Assembly: GCF_041734735.1 (NCBI RefSeq)
Contig: NC_134878.1
Coordinates: 38,929,213-38,993,212, forward strand
Source: Babylonia areolata
Lineage: Eukaryota > Mollusca > Gastropoda > Neogastropoda > Buccinidae
Reading direction: 5' to 3'
Length of the DNA: 64,000 nt
The position numbers and the translations under genes were made by a program. Position 1 is the first letter of the stretch; each line of letters begins with the position of its first letter. The notes beneath the pieces were generated by a model, which did not search any database, was not told the DNA's origin, and was given only the letters and a program-made list of their open reading frames with translations. This document shows, one piece after another, positions 20,385 to 31,400 of this stretch.

Positions 20385-21095
20385 AACCACTGCTAGTCAC
20401 TGCCAACCACTACCCAGTGACTACTACTGACCACTACAGTCCACTGACTACTACTGACCACTGCTGACCGCTATCCACTGCAGCCCACCACTGACCAATG
20501 ACTACTGCTGATCACCGCTAACCATTGACCACTACTGACCACTGCTGGCCACCATATACTGACCACTAACCATTATTGACCACTGACTGCTGATCACCGC
20601 TAACCATTGACCACTACTGACTACTGCTGGCCACCATATACTGACCACTAACCATTATTGACCACTGACCACCGGTGACATCCATTGGCCACTGATGACC
20701 ACTGACTAATGCTGACCACCACTGACCACTGCTGAGCAACACTGACCACTACTGACAGCTGACAACCATTGACCACCACTGACTACTAGCACTACTGATC
20801 ACTTATAACCGCTAACCACTGACCGACCAGAACCAACCACTGACCACTTATGACTATTGACCTCTGACCACTGCTGACCGCTTCTGACCACTAACCAGTT
20901 CTGACCACTTCTGACAACTGACCATCGCTGCCCAGCACTGACCACTGCTGCCCAGCACAGACCACTGACTTCTGCTAACCACTGACGTCACTGTCCACTA
21001 ATAACCACCGTTGCCTATTACTGTCCACTGCTGACCGCTGACTACCACTGACTACTGCTGACCACCGCTGACCACAATCACAGAGCACTATTGAC
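20385..21095 (+). repeat. degenerate CTGACCACT minisatellite
   Basis: About 700 bases are built almost entirely from variants of CTGACCACTACTGACCACTG with unit lengths near 9-12 and longer-order repeats of about 120 bases (for instance the GCTGATCACCGCTAACCATTGACC block at about 20505 and 20588). Similar, more decayed sequence flanks LINE-H at 46320-46477 and 51700-52230. It has no coding potential. Confidence 0.8.
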
Positions 21096-21800
21096 CAACC
21101 GCGGACAACTTACAGCTAAAAATTCCATCTGCTTCCTATGAACAAAAAACAAACAAAAAACAAAAATGAAAACCGACTTCTGAGACAAATATTTTTTCAT
21201 GCACACGCTTGTCTCGGAAGTCATTATATTTTGTGCATTCCATTATAAGATAGAACTCATCCCCAATCACAGCCATATTGCAAACCTTGCAAACTCTCGT
21301 GGTGTGCCACTACGTCTCCCTCTTTCTATTTCCAACTCAAAATTACTAAGCATAATTCATCAAAAGCAGTCACTGTATACCAGAACGACTGAACGTCTCT
21401 AGGAACGAACTTCATGTTCAAATATCAGTTAAAACAGGTGTTCCATATCAATAAAAAAAATTTAATTGCAAATAAGACAACAGTTTTATCCAAGCAACAA
21501 GTTCATTGATAACTTTCCAGTTGTGAATAAAAGCCCATTGGTAATAACTATTGTGTGAAATAAATTTCTCGCAGTTTACATACCCTTCATTCTAATATTG
21601 TTAATCTTGGCACTCTTCAAATATCAATGTATTTCAGAGAAAAAGAGAGGGGATAAGAAATCGCCCAGGGGATATAAACTGGCCTAGGCCAAACATTACC
21701 CCGGGTAAGATGTAGCCCAGGCCAGTGCTTACGGGGATAAACTCTGGCCTAGGCCAGTTCTAACGGGGGTAAGATCTGGCCAGGGTAAAATCTGGCCTGT

Positions 21801-21852
21801 AACACCGGGTTAAAACACAGACTCACTTTGTTTACACAAGTGAGTCAAAAAA
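21801..21852 (+). mobile_element. Helentron/HINE-like element copy 1, right end
   Basis: After the 8-bp duplication the element resumes with GTTAAAACACAGACTCACTT, a 9-base loop and AAGTGAGTC, ending in an A run. The end is identical in structure to copy 2 at 25230-25278. Confidence 0.7.
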
Positions 21853-22860
21853 GCAGTTATTTTTATTCTTCATATTTTGTGTAAAGTAGACCGTAGCTCT
21901 TTTAGTATATTTCTTAGATTATTTGATTCACAAGTTCAGATAAATATTACAGTATGGAGCAGAAATCTGGGGACTGGAAAACAGAATAGTAACATAAAAA
22001 GTGGACTTGTTTACAATGAAACGTTTCCTTAATGTAGACAATCGAACTCCAAATGATCTTGTTTATGGTGAACTGGGGAGATATCCGATTTATCTAAATT
22101 CATATATCAAATGTATTAAATATTGGCTGAAGTTGACTGGAATGAATGAAAATAAATGTCAGTTTAAAACTTATAAAATGTTATATTGCTTAGATAATTG
22201 TCGCAAGAAGACTTGGGCAACGAGTGTTCGTCAGTGTTTAAATTCTCATGGTTTTGCATTTGTATGAGATAATCAGGGGGTGGAACATATTGCAGGTTTC
22301 ATAAAGTGTTTCAGACAACGCATTATTGATTGCAGGTGGCAGGATGAGCATGATCATATACAATTTAGGACTGAACAGATATATAAAATATGCACTGACA
22401 AAATTTGGATTTGGTATTTCTGATATTGCTTCTCATTGTTTCGGGTGTAGCAATTTAAATGAACCTATATATACATGCCGTTTATGCAGTCTGGGTAAAG
22501 AAGATGAATTACATTTTTTGTTATGTTGCCCTACTTTGTGTGACCTTAGACAAAAACGTATTCAACCGAAATATTATAGAGATCCATCTAATTTTAGGTT
22601 CAATTTACTCATGTCTTCAGGACAGGAGTGTACTCTGAATAACTTAGCCATGTATATACATGAAGCATTGAAGAAATTACGTACAGTTATCTCGTGAATG
22701 TTGTTGAATATTTATGTTAACTATTTTTGGTTGATCTGAATTGTCGATTTACTGTGTCATGTCTTTCTCATTATCATTCATCAATGAATCCCCCTCCAAT
22801 AAGGGGTTCTGGCCTTATCCGAATAAATCATTCGTACGTTCGTTCGTTCTGTTTTTGTAT
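21853..22860 (+). mobile_element. LINE-C fragment, right part with 3' UTR
   Basis: This continues the LINE-C ORF2: LRLFDSQVQ, ITVWSRNLG-type (frame shifted), TPNDLVYGELGRYPIYLNS, YIKCIKYWLKL, CRWQD, LTKFGFGISDIASH and the zf-RVT motif CRLCSLGKEDELHFLLCCP, ending with a stop at 22695. There are at least three frame breaks. The 3' UTR ends AATAAGGGGTTCTGGCCTTA then GAATAAATCATTCG and CGTT repeats (22798-22850). Homology to LINE-B is colinear throughout. Confidence 0.85.
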
Positions 22861-23650
22861 CGCGAAACCGTTCTTGTAAACAAGAAACTTCAGCATGGCA
22901 GTAGAGGCGGCTTGGCTTAGCCGCTAAATGTAAACAGAGCCAAAAACCAATCTCTCACAACTGACTCCATGGCAGTGTTTGATTTGTGATGAGCCATGCG
23001 ACGACTTGAAGAGGCAACTTTATCTGTCGAGTGTTACAATTGTACACAGTGGGTACATCGAACATGCGCAAAAGTAAAACCGCTTCAATTGACGGAGAAT
23101 AAGTCTCCAATAGGTCTGTGAGCAATGCACTGTAGATGGAGTCGAAGGGCAGTCCAGACTGGAAACAAGTGATGACAATGTTTTGCCAAAGACTGGAAGC
23201 AAAAGATAAAGAAATTGGGGATGGGGAAGTGGGGTTTGGGGGAGGACAGAGGGAAAAAAGAAAAGAAAAAAAGAAGTGAATTGTAGACAGAAAACTGGCC
23301 GAAGCCCTTGCAGAACGACATGGAAAAGAGAAGAGAAAAAAACAATACAGTGATTGTCAAAGTGAAAGGAAAGTAGCAATACCAGTGCAGAAGAAAGGAA
23401 AGAAGATGACATTAATGAAATAATGAATATAATGGAAAAATGCCAATTGACAATGGAGAGAGGAGAACTGACAAACCCAGTTGGGTTGGGAAAACAAGGG
23501 GGGAAATAGACCTTGAATGTTGAAAGTGAGTGTGACCACAGAAAGTAGAAAGAGAGAAATCATGAACAAAAAGCAACAATGACAAACCAGGGAAATAGTG
23601 ACTCAAAGAAGAGGGTAAACATAAACAATGACATGAAACCAAAAGAAACA
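22861..23650 (+). mobile_element. LINE-D ORF1 remnant with PHD finger
   Basis: Across two small frame breaks (22970-23175) the sequence reads WQCLICDEPCDDLKR, then SVECYNCTQWVHRTCAKVKP, then VCEQCTVDG. The Cys and His spacing (C-x2-C, C-x2-C-x4-H-x2-C, C-x2-C) is that of a PHD finger, which is known in ORF1 of CR1/L2/Rex1-type LINEs. The rest is Lys/Glu-rich and frame-broken. The Helentron-like copy 2 cuts it; after 25278 TIERSIGRNKKEWQKGKG continues in a plausible frame. Confidence 0.6.
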
Positions 23651-25185
23651 AGAGAGGCAAGGCCTTCAAGACTCACTTGTGATACACTTTAAAAAAAAAT
23701 CTAATCGTTAAAATGTGTTCTGTATTTGTTATTGTAAAGCTTCGCGTTTAAAAAAAGAAGAAGAAAAAAGTCCTAACCAGATTCGAACCCCGCGTGTTCG
23801 GGTGAGAAGAAACTGCCTTATCCATTACACTATCGTCGCTCCTTAACTGACGTTCTAAAATTTAACATTTGAACATACTTTTTTAAAGGGCGATAAATCA
23901 GTTGCAGTATTCGCAGTGAGAACGCTGATTAAATCATATTATTCTGGTGTATCTTGGGCATTCAAAAAATCTTTAAGGGCAATAAAAAATTCTTTTTAAT
24001 GGCTATCGCCCCAATCACACTGCAACATTTAGCCGTTTTCTCTGGATCTAGATAGATGTACAAGTTTAGTTACACCCGCCGGGAATGTAGTACGACACGG
24101 TCGATTCAATTTCTCTTTTATGTTCATTCTAGTTTTATAGTTTTAAAGTTGATATGAAAATTTAGTATTTTGTTAAACTAATAACATGTAGAGCCAAGTA
24201 CAAGTACCTCTAAACGTCGTATGAAGTGAAAAGGACTTCATTTTGAAAAAAGTCAAGACTGGAAATTTTTTCGTTTCATCGTGATCAGTTCAAGGGTATT
24301 AACTCGCATGGTTTACAATTTTTAACTGAGAATTCAGACTGATTCTGTGGATATTTTTATGGCAGTTTGGGGCATGATCCAGTAAGTGATGAGGCGTTCA
24401 CAAATCTTTCTCTGAATAAATATTTTAACAGTCTCCCTTTCCAACTTTCCATCACATGTTATCGTGTATTGTCCATTGAATATAGGATTGAACGGGCAGG
24501 TCAACAACTTGAAACAAAATGGCGTCGTTCGCGTTCGCGAAGAATATGAGCACGCGCTTTGAATGTGTATAAATATGTGTACGCAATTGATTTTTGCCCA
24601 TGACCTTCAGGGCTCAGCTAATAGATCTGTAAAGTCCACTCGTCATATTGATTTTAGTATTTTCCGAAAAAGACCACTTGGGCGAATGAACAGAGTGAAA
24701 GCCCTGTACACTGAGAGTAAAACACACAAGCTTTTTATGTATTGAGTATAATTTCAAAATGTAATGTTTAAGACGAGAAAGATCATTTTAAAGCAAATTA
24801 AGTCCCCTGGCATTAATTACAGAGTAATTTCCCTTTTTTACTATCTGCACCAAAACGTTTGCAAAATAAATAAAACTTCCATGCTTAGCAAAAGAAGTTC
24901 CTGTTTGAACAAAAAATGATAATAATGACTGCTTTTGTTGTTGTGTCAGAATATCAGATCAAAGTGCCAAGTTTAAAGAATACAAAAAATATGAATATAA
25001 CAGTAAATGCAGTTTGCATATAATTAGGCTTCATTTTAAAAATTTTTTATGCCCATCCCAGAGGTGCAATATTGTTTTAAACAAGATGACTGGAAAGAAC
25101 TGAATTTTTCCTATTTTTATGCCTAATTTGGTGTCAACTGACAAAGTATTTGCAGAGAAAATGTCAATGTTAAAGTTTACCACGG

Positions 25186-25219
<34 letters not shown>

Positions 25220-25278
25220 ACAACCGAACACCGGGTTAAAACATTGACTCACTTTATTTACACAAGTGAGTCAAAAAA
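23651..25278 (+). mobile_element. Helentron/HINE-like element copy 2, uninterrupted
   Basis: This 1.63-kb copy is colinear with copy 1, at roughly 90 per cent identity by eye, from GGCAAGGCCTTC and GACTCACTTGTG (23670-23681) to the terminal hairpin and GTGAGTC A run. It holds the tRNA-like segment (23771-23845), the ATGGCG/TATA module (24516-24575) and a CA microsatellite (25189-25216). It sits within an A-rich stretch of a LINE ORF1 without a visible target duplication. Short frames near 24367-24549 and in copy 1 at 17509-17703 start alike but diverge by frameshift, so no protein is conserved. Confidence 0.6.
23771..23845 (-). repeat. tRNA-like segment inside Helentron-like copy 2
   Basis: The minus strand has GATAGTGTAATGGATAAGGC (A-box-like) and CGGGGTTCGAATCTG (B box) 25-30 bases apart, resembling tRNA-Arg. 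The acceptor stem is not closed, so it is a tRNA relic rather than a gene. Confidence 0.55.
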
Positions 25279-25944
25279 ACAATTGAAAGATCTATTGGTA
25301 GAAATAAGAAAGAATGGCAAAAGGGGAAAGGGATTTGATAATAGTCCGCGCGTAACCAGAATACCTAGTTTTGCGTCATATATTAGTTGGGTTTTGTTGT
25401 TGTTGTTGTTGATTTTACATGAATTGGAGATGCTGAATCCAAATCCGTTGGAGGCCAAGTCGTAGATGTTAAGCATTTTGAGTTAGTGCGTAAAATCCAA
25501 AATGGCCGCCACCAGATTTGTAAATTACTAACATATAGGACGTATGACGCATAATTATAACTGTTTCGGACATTTTCTTTTCTTTTTCGATGGGATTGAT
25601 GAATAAGCTGCTATGGGATCCCATTTCGGTTTTGGAATACTTGACAAGGCTGTACTCTCATTATCCCAGCGTCAACCCAGCTGAGAGATACAGATACTTT
25701 TATTGTGGTGTTGGTCAGGTTGACCCTCGATTGGAATGTTTAAAGAAAGGTTTGAATTTGAAGAATATTTAACAATTCTCCCAGAACACTTATCTAAGTA
25801 TATATTAAGATAAAGAACACTGAACCATCGATTGCCTATAAAGACAGGACGCATTCATGGTACTGAAAGAATGATATGAAACTTTATGGTAATGCATATA
25901 ATAATTTGGCACTACAAAAGGACTTAATATAAGTTACAGGACTG
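25279..25944. other. mostly unassigned; short SINE-like piece
   Basis: The first 70 bases may continue the LINE-D ORF1. A 90-base piece at 25638-25725 (GACAAGGCTGTACTCTCATT ... GAGAGATACAGATAC) matches the SINE-like repeats at 4.4 and 42.8 kb. Nothing else is recognised. Confidence 0.45.
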
Positions 25945-26245
25945 GTCTGATAGGTGGGACCTATATTTCAACGTATCAAAGTGTAAAGTAATGCACATGG
26001 GGAATAAATATCCAGAAAACAAATACCATATTAAAATAGAAGACACCACACAGAATACAGACAAATGTCAGCGTGAGAAAGACCTTGGCATAACTTGTGA
26101 TGAAAAATTAAAATTTGACACACATATACAGAATATAATAAATAAAGCCAGTCAGATGATGGGAGTTATTAAGAGAACGTTTACCTATTTAGATAAAGAT
26201 ATTTTTCTTAAACTATATCAAGCATTGATTAGATAACACGTAGAA
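25945..26245 (+). mobile_element. Jockey/CR1-group LINE RT fragment
   Basis: The frame reads FNVSKCKVMHMGNKYPENKY, REKDLGITCDEKLKFDTHIQ, NKASQMMGVIKRTFTYLDKD and LKLYQALIR, the standard post-catalytic RT segment (thumb) of Jockey/CR1/L2-type LINEs. It stops at TAA where a Pro codon is expected, then ends abruptly against the next LINE at about 26245. The segment that would follow in such a protein occurs at 40735-41145 in another copy. Confidence 0.85.
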
Positions 26246-27200
26246 GAGAGAACAATCGCTTACCGTCGAAATGATAACTTAAGAGCAAAATTAGAAGACA
26301 GTGAAGACACTTTAGAAGACTTGCAAGAGGAAATCAAAACATTGAAAAATATCAGCCAAATAGTTAAAGAAAAAATAAACGACCTGGAACAGTACCAGAT
26401 AAGAGATTCTGTACGTTTTCTGGGGGTGGGGCAAGAATCAAATGACGAATCCACAATGGAATCAGAACAAAAAATTGTTGAAAATCATCAGGGATAATTT
26501 ACAGCTGCAAAGTGTGTCAAGGGCAGATATCAGCATTGCTCACAGAGTCGGTCAAAGTGTCGGCAACAGGCCCCGTCCCATAATCGTAAAATTTATTTCA
26601 AGAAAACTTAAAACAGAAGTCATCAAAAACAGAAGACTGCTTAAAGGAACACATACAGGAATAGTTGAGGACTTAGCCCCACTTAACATGAAACGTTTAA
26701 TGGAAGTAAAAAACAACTCGTGTGTAAAAAAAAACTGCTGGACAAAGGAGGGAGTGATTTATGCCCAACTGAAAGACACTACAATTACAAAAGTGGTGCA
26801 CGGAGACATGAGTGTTCTGAAGGACACATCCGCCATCACTCTAGGCCCGGACCACACAGTGTCACCAGCGCACAGTGAGCAGAGGGAGAGACGTTCCAGA
26901 CTGCGAGGCCGCCAGGTGGCCAGCACGCCCAGACACACCTACCGCCCGTTGTCCACTCCACGTCACCGCAGACCTTGCCCCAACTCCAGGGAGGTTCCAA
27001 CAGGAGGTGGATCGCGAGCTGCTGACAGGAAGTTGACCAAAGACCAACAGCCAGCGAAGGTACAGCCAGCCAGGCAACAGTCGTCCTCGCCCAGCCAGTC
27101 CCAGAAGCAACAGGACCGCCAGCAACCAGTGGAGAGCCAGGCCATGGAGACTGAGCAGACACTGACATGTCCCAGAGAAAAAGTATCCATCCAGTTTTGA
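26246..27200 (+). pseudogene. LINE ORF1 (coiled coil plus RRM-like), one frameshift
   Basis: An upstream open frame (26246-26495) is a coiled coil (LRAKLEDSEDTLEDLQEEIK, LKNISQIVKEKINDLEQYQ). It shifts frame in an A-rich stretch near 26475 into a 252-residue frame with SVSRADISIAHRVGQ, RPIIVKFISRKLKTEVIKN and NMKRLMEVKNNS, matching L1/transposase_22-type ORF1 RNA-binding domains. The C-terminal 90 residues are rich in Gln, Pro, Arg and Ser and end at a TGA at 27198-27200. No ORF2 follows, so the element is 3'-truncated or rearranged here. Confidence 0.75.
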
Positions 27201-28109
27201 AAGGCAAATTCTATATTTTGACTTATTCATTTATTTCTTTTTCTTTTTTTTGAGGGGGGGGAGGGTGTGTGTGAGGGGGGGGGGAGGAGGACGGGTGGTG
27301 GTGGAATGTATTGTTTACTCCAGTGAGGGAGGAGAGGATAGAGAATGGAGGGACTGTGTGATAGGAAGACGAAGTAGGGATGGGGGTTTACCGTACATTG
27401 ATAAGTAACATTATTGCTGTCCTTTATTTGCTGCCGCTGTTGATGCAGTCAGTGTGATAATGATGAACAGTGGTAATGATGAACAGTGGTAGGAGTGGTG
27501 ACAGTGAAGGTGACGATAAGTATTGCTATTACTATTCTTTGCATTATGGACAATATATATATATATATATTTTTTTTTTAAGGGAAATCAGACATTTCCG
27601 TCATCAGGGATGACTGGTCTATACTGAGACCATCCTTATTGTGTTGTGTCTGTAATGTACTTTTGTATTTGGTTATGTCCATTTTTGTCTGTTAATGGTT
27701 CAGAGTTGGCTGTTCACTATTGTATGTTTCTGCATGTCTGTGGGTTCTCTTCTCATGTTTTCTGTCATTGTCTCTCGCCCTTCGGGTTCGTCGCCTTTTA
27801 TCCTCTGACTTCATCTTCAGAGCTGCAGCTTGTTTGGTTGTTGTTGTCCTGGGCTTATTCTTCCATCCTGCTGATACATTTTATCTTCTTCCTCTGGTTC
27901 TTTCACTGGTTGTTGCCCGGTGTCCTCTTTTCTTCGTACTGCATTTCCCGTCCATCTCCTCTTCTTTGTTTTCTTCACCTTTGCTGGCAGGCCAGGGAGG
28001 GTGTCTGGTCGTTCCTGTATTGCCATTAGTATGTGAATGACCATGCACGTGTAAAGTTGTGCGTGTGAATGTGTGGGGTGAGTGCGCGCGCGCGCGCGCG
28101 CGCGCGTGC

Positions 28110-28151
<42 letters not shown>

Positions 28152-28246
28152 TCCTATTTTTGTTCGTCATCATTTTTCCCTTTTGGTCCCTAAATCTACT
28201 TTATTTCCTTAGATACATACATACATATATAAATCTCTCTCTCTCT

Positions 28247-28306
<60 letters not shown>

Positions 28307-28453
28307 GTATAGAACATGAATACAACAGTCACATAGGCATCTCTTGTTGACATGCAAAGCAATGTAGCATGCACCTCTCTGTCTCTATCTTTCTCCCTCT
28401 CTCTTTCACTTGGTTGTAATTTTCTCAATATTTCAATATTTTCCAATGCTTTC
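27201..28453. repeat. simple-sequence-rich spacer
   Basis: It contains a G-rich tract with several G runs (27247-27310), an AT run (27551-27570), a CG run (28083-28106), a GT run (28110-28150) and a long AT run (28246-28302). An open frame at 27646-28029 is Cys/Phe/Leu-rich and matches nothing I know. No gene is supported. Confidence 0.6.
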
Positions 28454-31400
28454 TTAAAATCGATCCCTGGTGTTCACTCTCATGTTTATCTCAGTATCAA
28501 ATATTAGTTCTAAGTGTTTAAATTTTCCATATTTGAACTTGGAGATTGTTAGTCGTGCTATTAGCAAGACATGATTGATTTGGTTTCTGAGATTTGTTTT
28601 CAGTTTAAAAGAGCTGGGAAGTCCAAAAAGAGCGACTTTTTCACTAATATTGATGTGCTGCTCAAAATGTGTCAAGATATATTATTGTACCATTTTCCAA
28701 AAAGATGACAATTTCTGACAGTGATAAAAGGGGTGTTCAATGAAGTCAACCTCTTGACACCACATGCATTTGTTTGAATTTGCTACCCCCATTTTATGCA
28801 ACATAATGTTGGTTGGGTAAATATTATGAATGAACTTAAAATGAAGCAGCCTTAGTCTTGATTCTTTCGTACAGTCACGAGCTGTGGTAAAGTAATCGTT
28901 TACATTTATATCTAGCTTTCGTTTCCAGAACTGACTTGCGCATATGTCATGGTTTTGTTTTTTGTCTATTATTTCTCTGATCGTTTTGTTATGTAATGAA
29001 CTCAGGAACCCTCTGTCTGTGTTCATTTCGTGTCCAACTGTGTGTTGTGTAGGGTCTCTGTTCATTTCAGCTTTCCAGTCATTTGGTATAGCATTGATCA
29101 GGGCATTGTACTCCAACACAAGGCCAGCGTGAGAACCAACTATGTCTTTTATCTGTTCGTACGTCATTAGATTTCCAGTAGTCCACAAATCTTGTAGATA
29201 GTTTATACCGGCTTTTGCCCATCAGGCGAAAAAAATAGTTTTCCCTTTGTATTTAACGTTTTTGTTGTTCCAAATTGGTTCGGTCCGCGTATTTTCTACT
29301 TGTCGTTCTGTATTCAAAGCTGTAGTTGCTTTTAGGACTTCTTTCCAAAATACCGATTTCATCTTATGTAAGCCTTGTATTTCGTTTGGGGCGATGTTTG
29401 CGTTGAAAGTGCAATGAATGTTCGTGAAGGGAGACATTTGTTCTTTAGCTAATAGTGTCCAGAAAGACCTGTCTCTATCTTCTGCTACAAATTTGGATGC
29501 CCATTTTGCAAGAAACATCCTTTGTTGGTGTTCCACGTTTATCATATTCAAGCCACCTTCTTCTAATTTTAGATTAAGCACGCTTCTCTTTATCTTTTCG
29601 AAAGCTTTTTTATTGTTGTATTTGCGTTTCCATAGGAATCTGTATACGATACTGTTGATGTAATTTAGAGTTATTTTAGGTATAGCCAACGCTTGCAAGA
29701 TATATGAGAGTTGTGACAGAAGCAGAGTTTTTGCCAGTATTATTTTACCATATAGTGTAGGATTCCTGCGTTCCCATGTCTTTATTATTCTCAGGATGTT
29801 TTCGATTTTTTCTGACCAGTTTTCTTTGATTAGCGATGCCTCTGTAGAGGCCGAGAAGTAGACTCCCAAGATTTTCAATTTTCCGTTTATCATTGGGATT
29901 TCGTCAACCTTCCCGCTTTCATTTTTCTTTGTACCAAGCCATATACCTTTCGATTTTAGCTTATTCAGTTTTAGACCAGAAAATTCTTCAAACTGTTCGA
30001 CAATTTGGATCGCTAGTTTAATGTCTCTTTCGTTTTTCATTGTTAATGTTGTATCATCTGCGAATTGTTTGACTTTTGTTGTTGCTTTGATGGAACCACT
30101 TCGAACAGAGATTCCTTTTATATCCTGGTTATTCCGGATTTTAATTGGAAGGATCTCAACAGCAATTATAAAAAGCATAGGGCTCAGTGGACAACCTTGT
30201 CTTATTCCTCGTTCCGCAGGAAACCATTCTGATAGCCAACCTCCATTATGGATGCAACTTTCTGATTGACTCATCGCGGTTGTGATGAGATGTATAAATT
30301 TCGGGCCGAAATTGAAGATGCTGAGTGCCTCCGTGATACATTTTTTGGATAGAGTATCGAAGGCCTTGGAAAAATCTAGCGCGACTAGTGCACCAGCCTG
30401 GTTTTGTTTTATCTATATATGAAGTAAGATCATCAATAAGCCTTAGATGAGAAGTTATATTTCTGCCTTTTATAAAACCTACCTGATCGTCATTTATAAT
30501 CTGCTTTATTACCTTTTGCAGACGTCTAGCGAGAGCTTTTGTGTAAATCTTATAATCTGTGTTCGTCAATGTAATCGGTCTATAATTACTTAAGTTATTC
30601 TTGTCCAGACTTTGACCTTTATGTAATAGTGTAATCACGCCCTTCTTTAACGAATAAGGTAGTCGTCCATTTTGGACCGATGAAATAATGCAATTGAAGT
30701 AAGGCATTTTTAGTCTTTCCCAAAAGTGAAGGTAGAACGAAGGGGTTAATCCATCAATGCCTGGGGCAGAGTCTTTATTTAGAGTCTGGAGGGCCTGTGT
30801 GAATTCCTCTATAGACAAATCTATATCGCACAGTTCTCGTTCGTCATGAGAAAGAGTTGGAAATGACTCGTTTCTGAGGAAATGTTGTCAAACTTCGGTT
30901 TTGCGATCTACCCTTCTTTTCTTTTTGGTAAAAACATTTAATTTCGTTTATAATTTCTGATGGATTTTCCGTAGTTCGATTATCAAGTTTCAGTGACGAT
31001 ATTATATTTGTTGTTCCCCGGTTTCTTTCCATATTAAGGAAGTATTTTGTATTTTTTTCTCCTTCCTCAATCCATTTCATTCGTGACCTAACTTGGGCTC
31101 CCCTTGCTCGATGCATTTCCTGCATTTCAATCTCTCTTTTCTTTTGCTGAATTCGCTGTTGTATCATTTTATTTTGTGGATCCCCTCTTAGAGTGTTTTC
31201 TAGTTCTGTTAGCTGCTTTAACTTTTCATTTGGGTCTCTTTTTTCCTTGCGTTTGCTGATAGCATATTGTATACAGAAAGACTTTATTCTTTCAGCATTT
31301 CCCATGTGGTTTCTGGATCGTTGTTATAATATTCATTGAAATGTTCATCAATTGTATTATTTATCTGGTCTGTGAAGTCTTAATCATTCAAAAGTGTTGA

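Larger units (their letters stand above)
18352..21800. mobile_element. 3.45-kb TIR element, non-autonomous, composite
   Basis: The left end (ACAGGCCAGATCTTATCCCT from 18357) is matched by the inverse of the right end (ACAGGCCAGATTTTACCCTG). Sub-terminal DNA on both sides repeats a word of the type GGCCAG-TCTTACCCCGG several times in both orientations (18357-18455 and 21665-21800). With the 8-bp duplication this fits a hAT-like or related cut-and-paste element. No transposase frame is visible. Inside are GAT/AAT microsatellites (18516-18600), a minus-strand LINE fragment (18700-19435), word repeats (20255-20340) and a CTGACCACT-type degenerate repeat (20385-21095), so it has captured or been hit by other repeats. 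Confidence 0.65.
18344..21808. repeat. 8-bp target site duplication pair (AACACCGG)
   Basis: AACACCGG is present at 18344-18351 and 21801-21808. The uninterrupted copy 2 has one GAACACCGGGTTAAAAC at the equivalent site, which proves that the 3.45 kb between them was inserted. Confidence 0.85.

Noticed and set aside
20385-21095. A CRISPR-like or centromeric satellite array.
   Set aside because: There is no constant repeat and spacer structure; it is a degenerate short-unit minisatellite and only about 700 bases long.
17509-24549. Similar short frames starting MGHNPVSDEAFTNLSLNKY in both Helentron-like copies, considered as a small conserved protein.
   Set aside because: After about 20 residues the copies diverge by frameshift while DNA identity continues, so there is no protein-level conservation.
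16774-25278. An LTR element, with the two 1.6-kb copies as direct repeats around an interior.
   Set aside because: The interior holds unrelated LINE fragments in their own order, the copies interrupt different LINE ORFs, and the ends lack TG...CA.
27646-28040. Open frames of 106-127 codons rich in Phe, Leu, Cys and Ser.
   Set aside because: No recognisable domain, overlapping frames on the same strand are equally open, and the next sequence is microsatellite.
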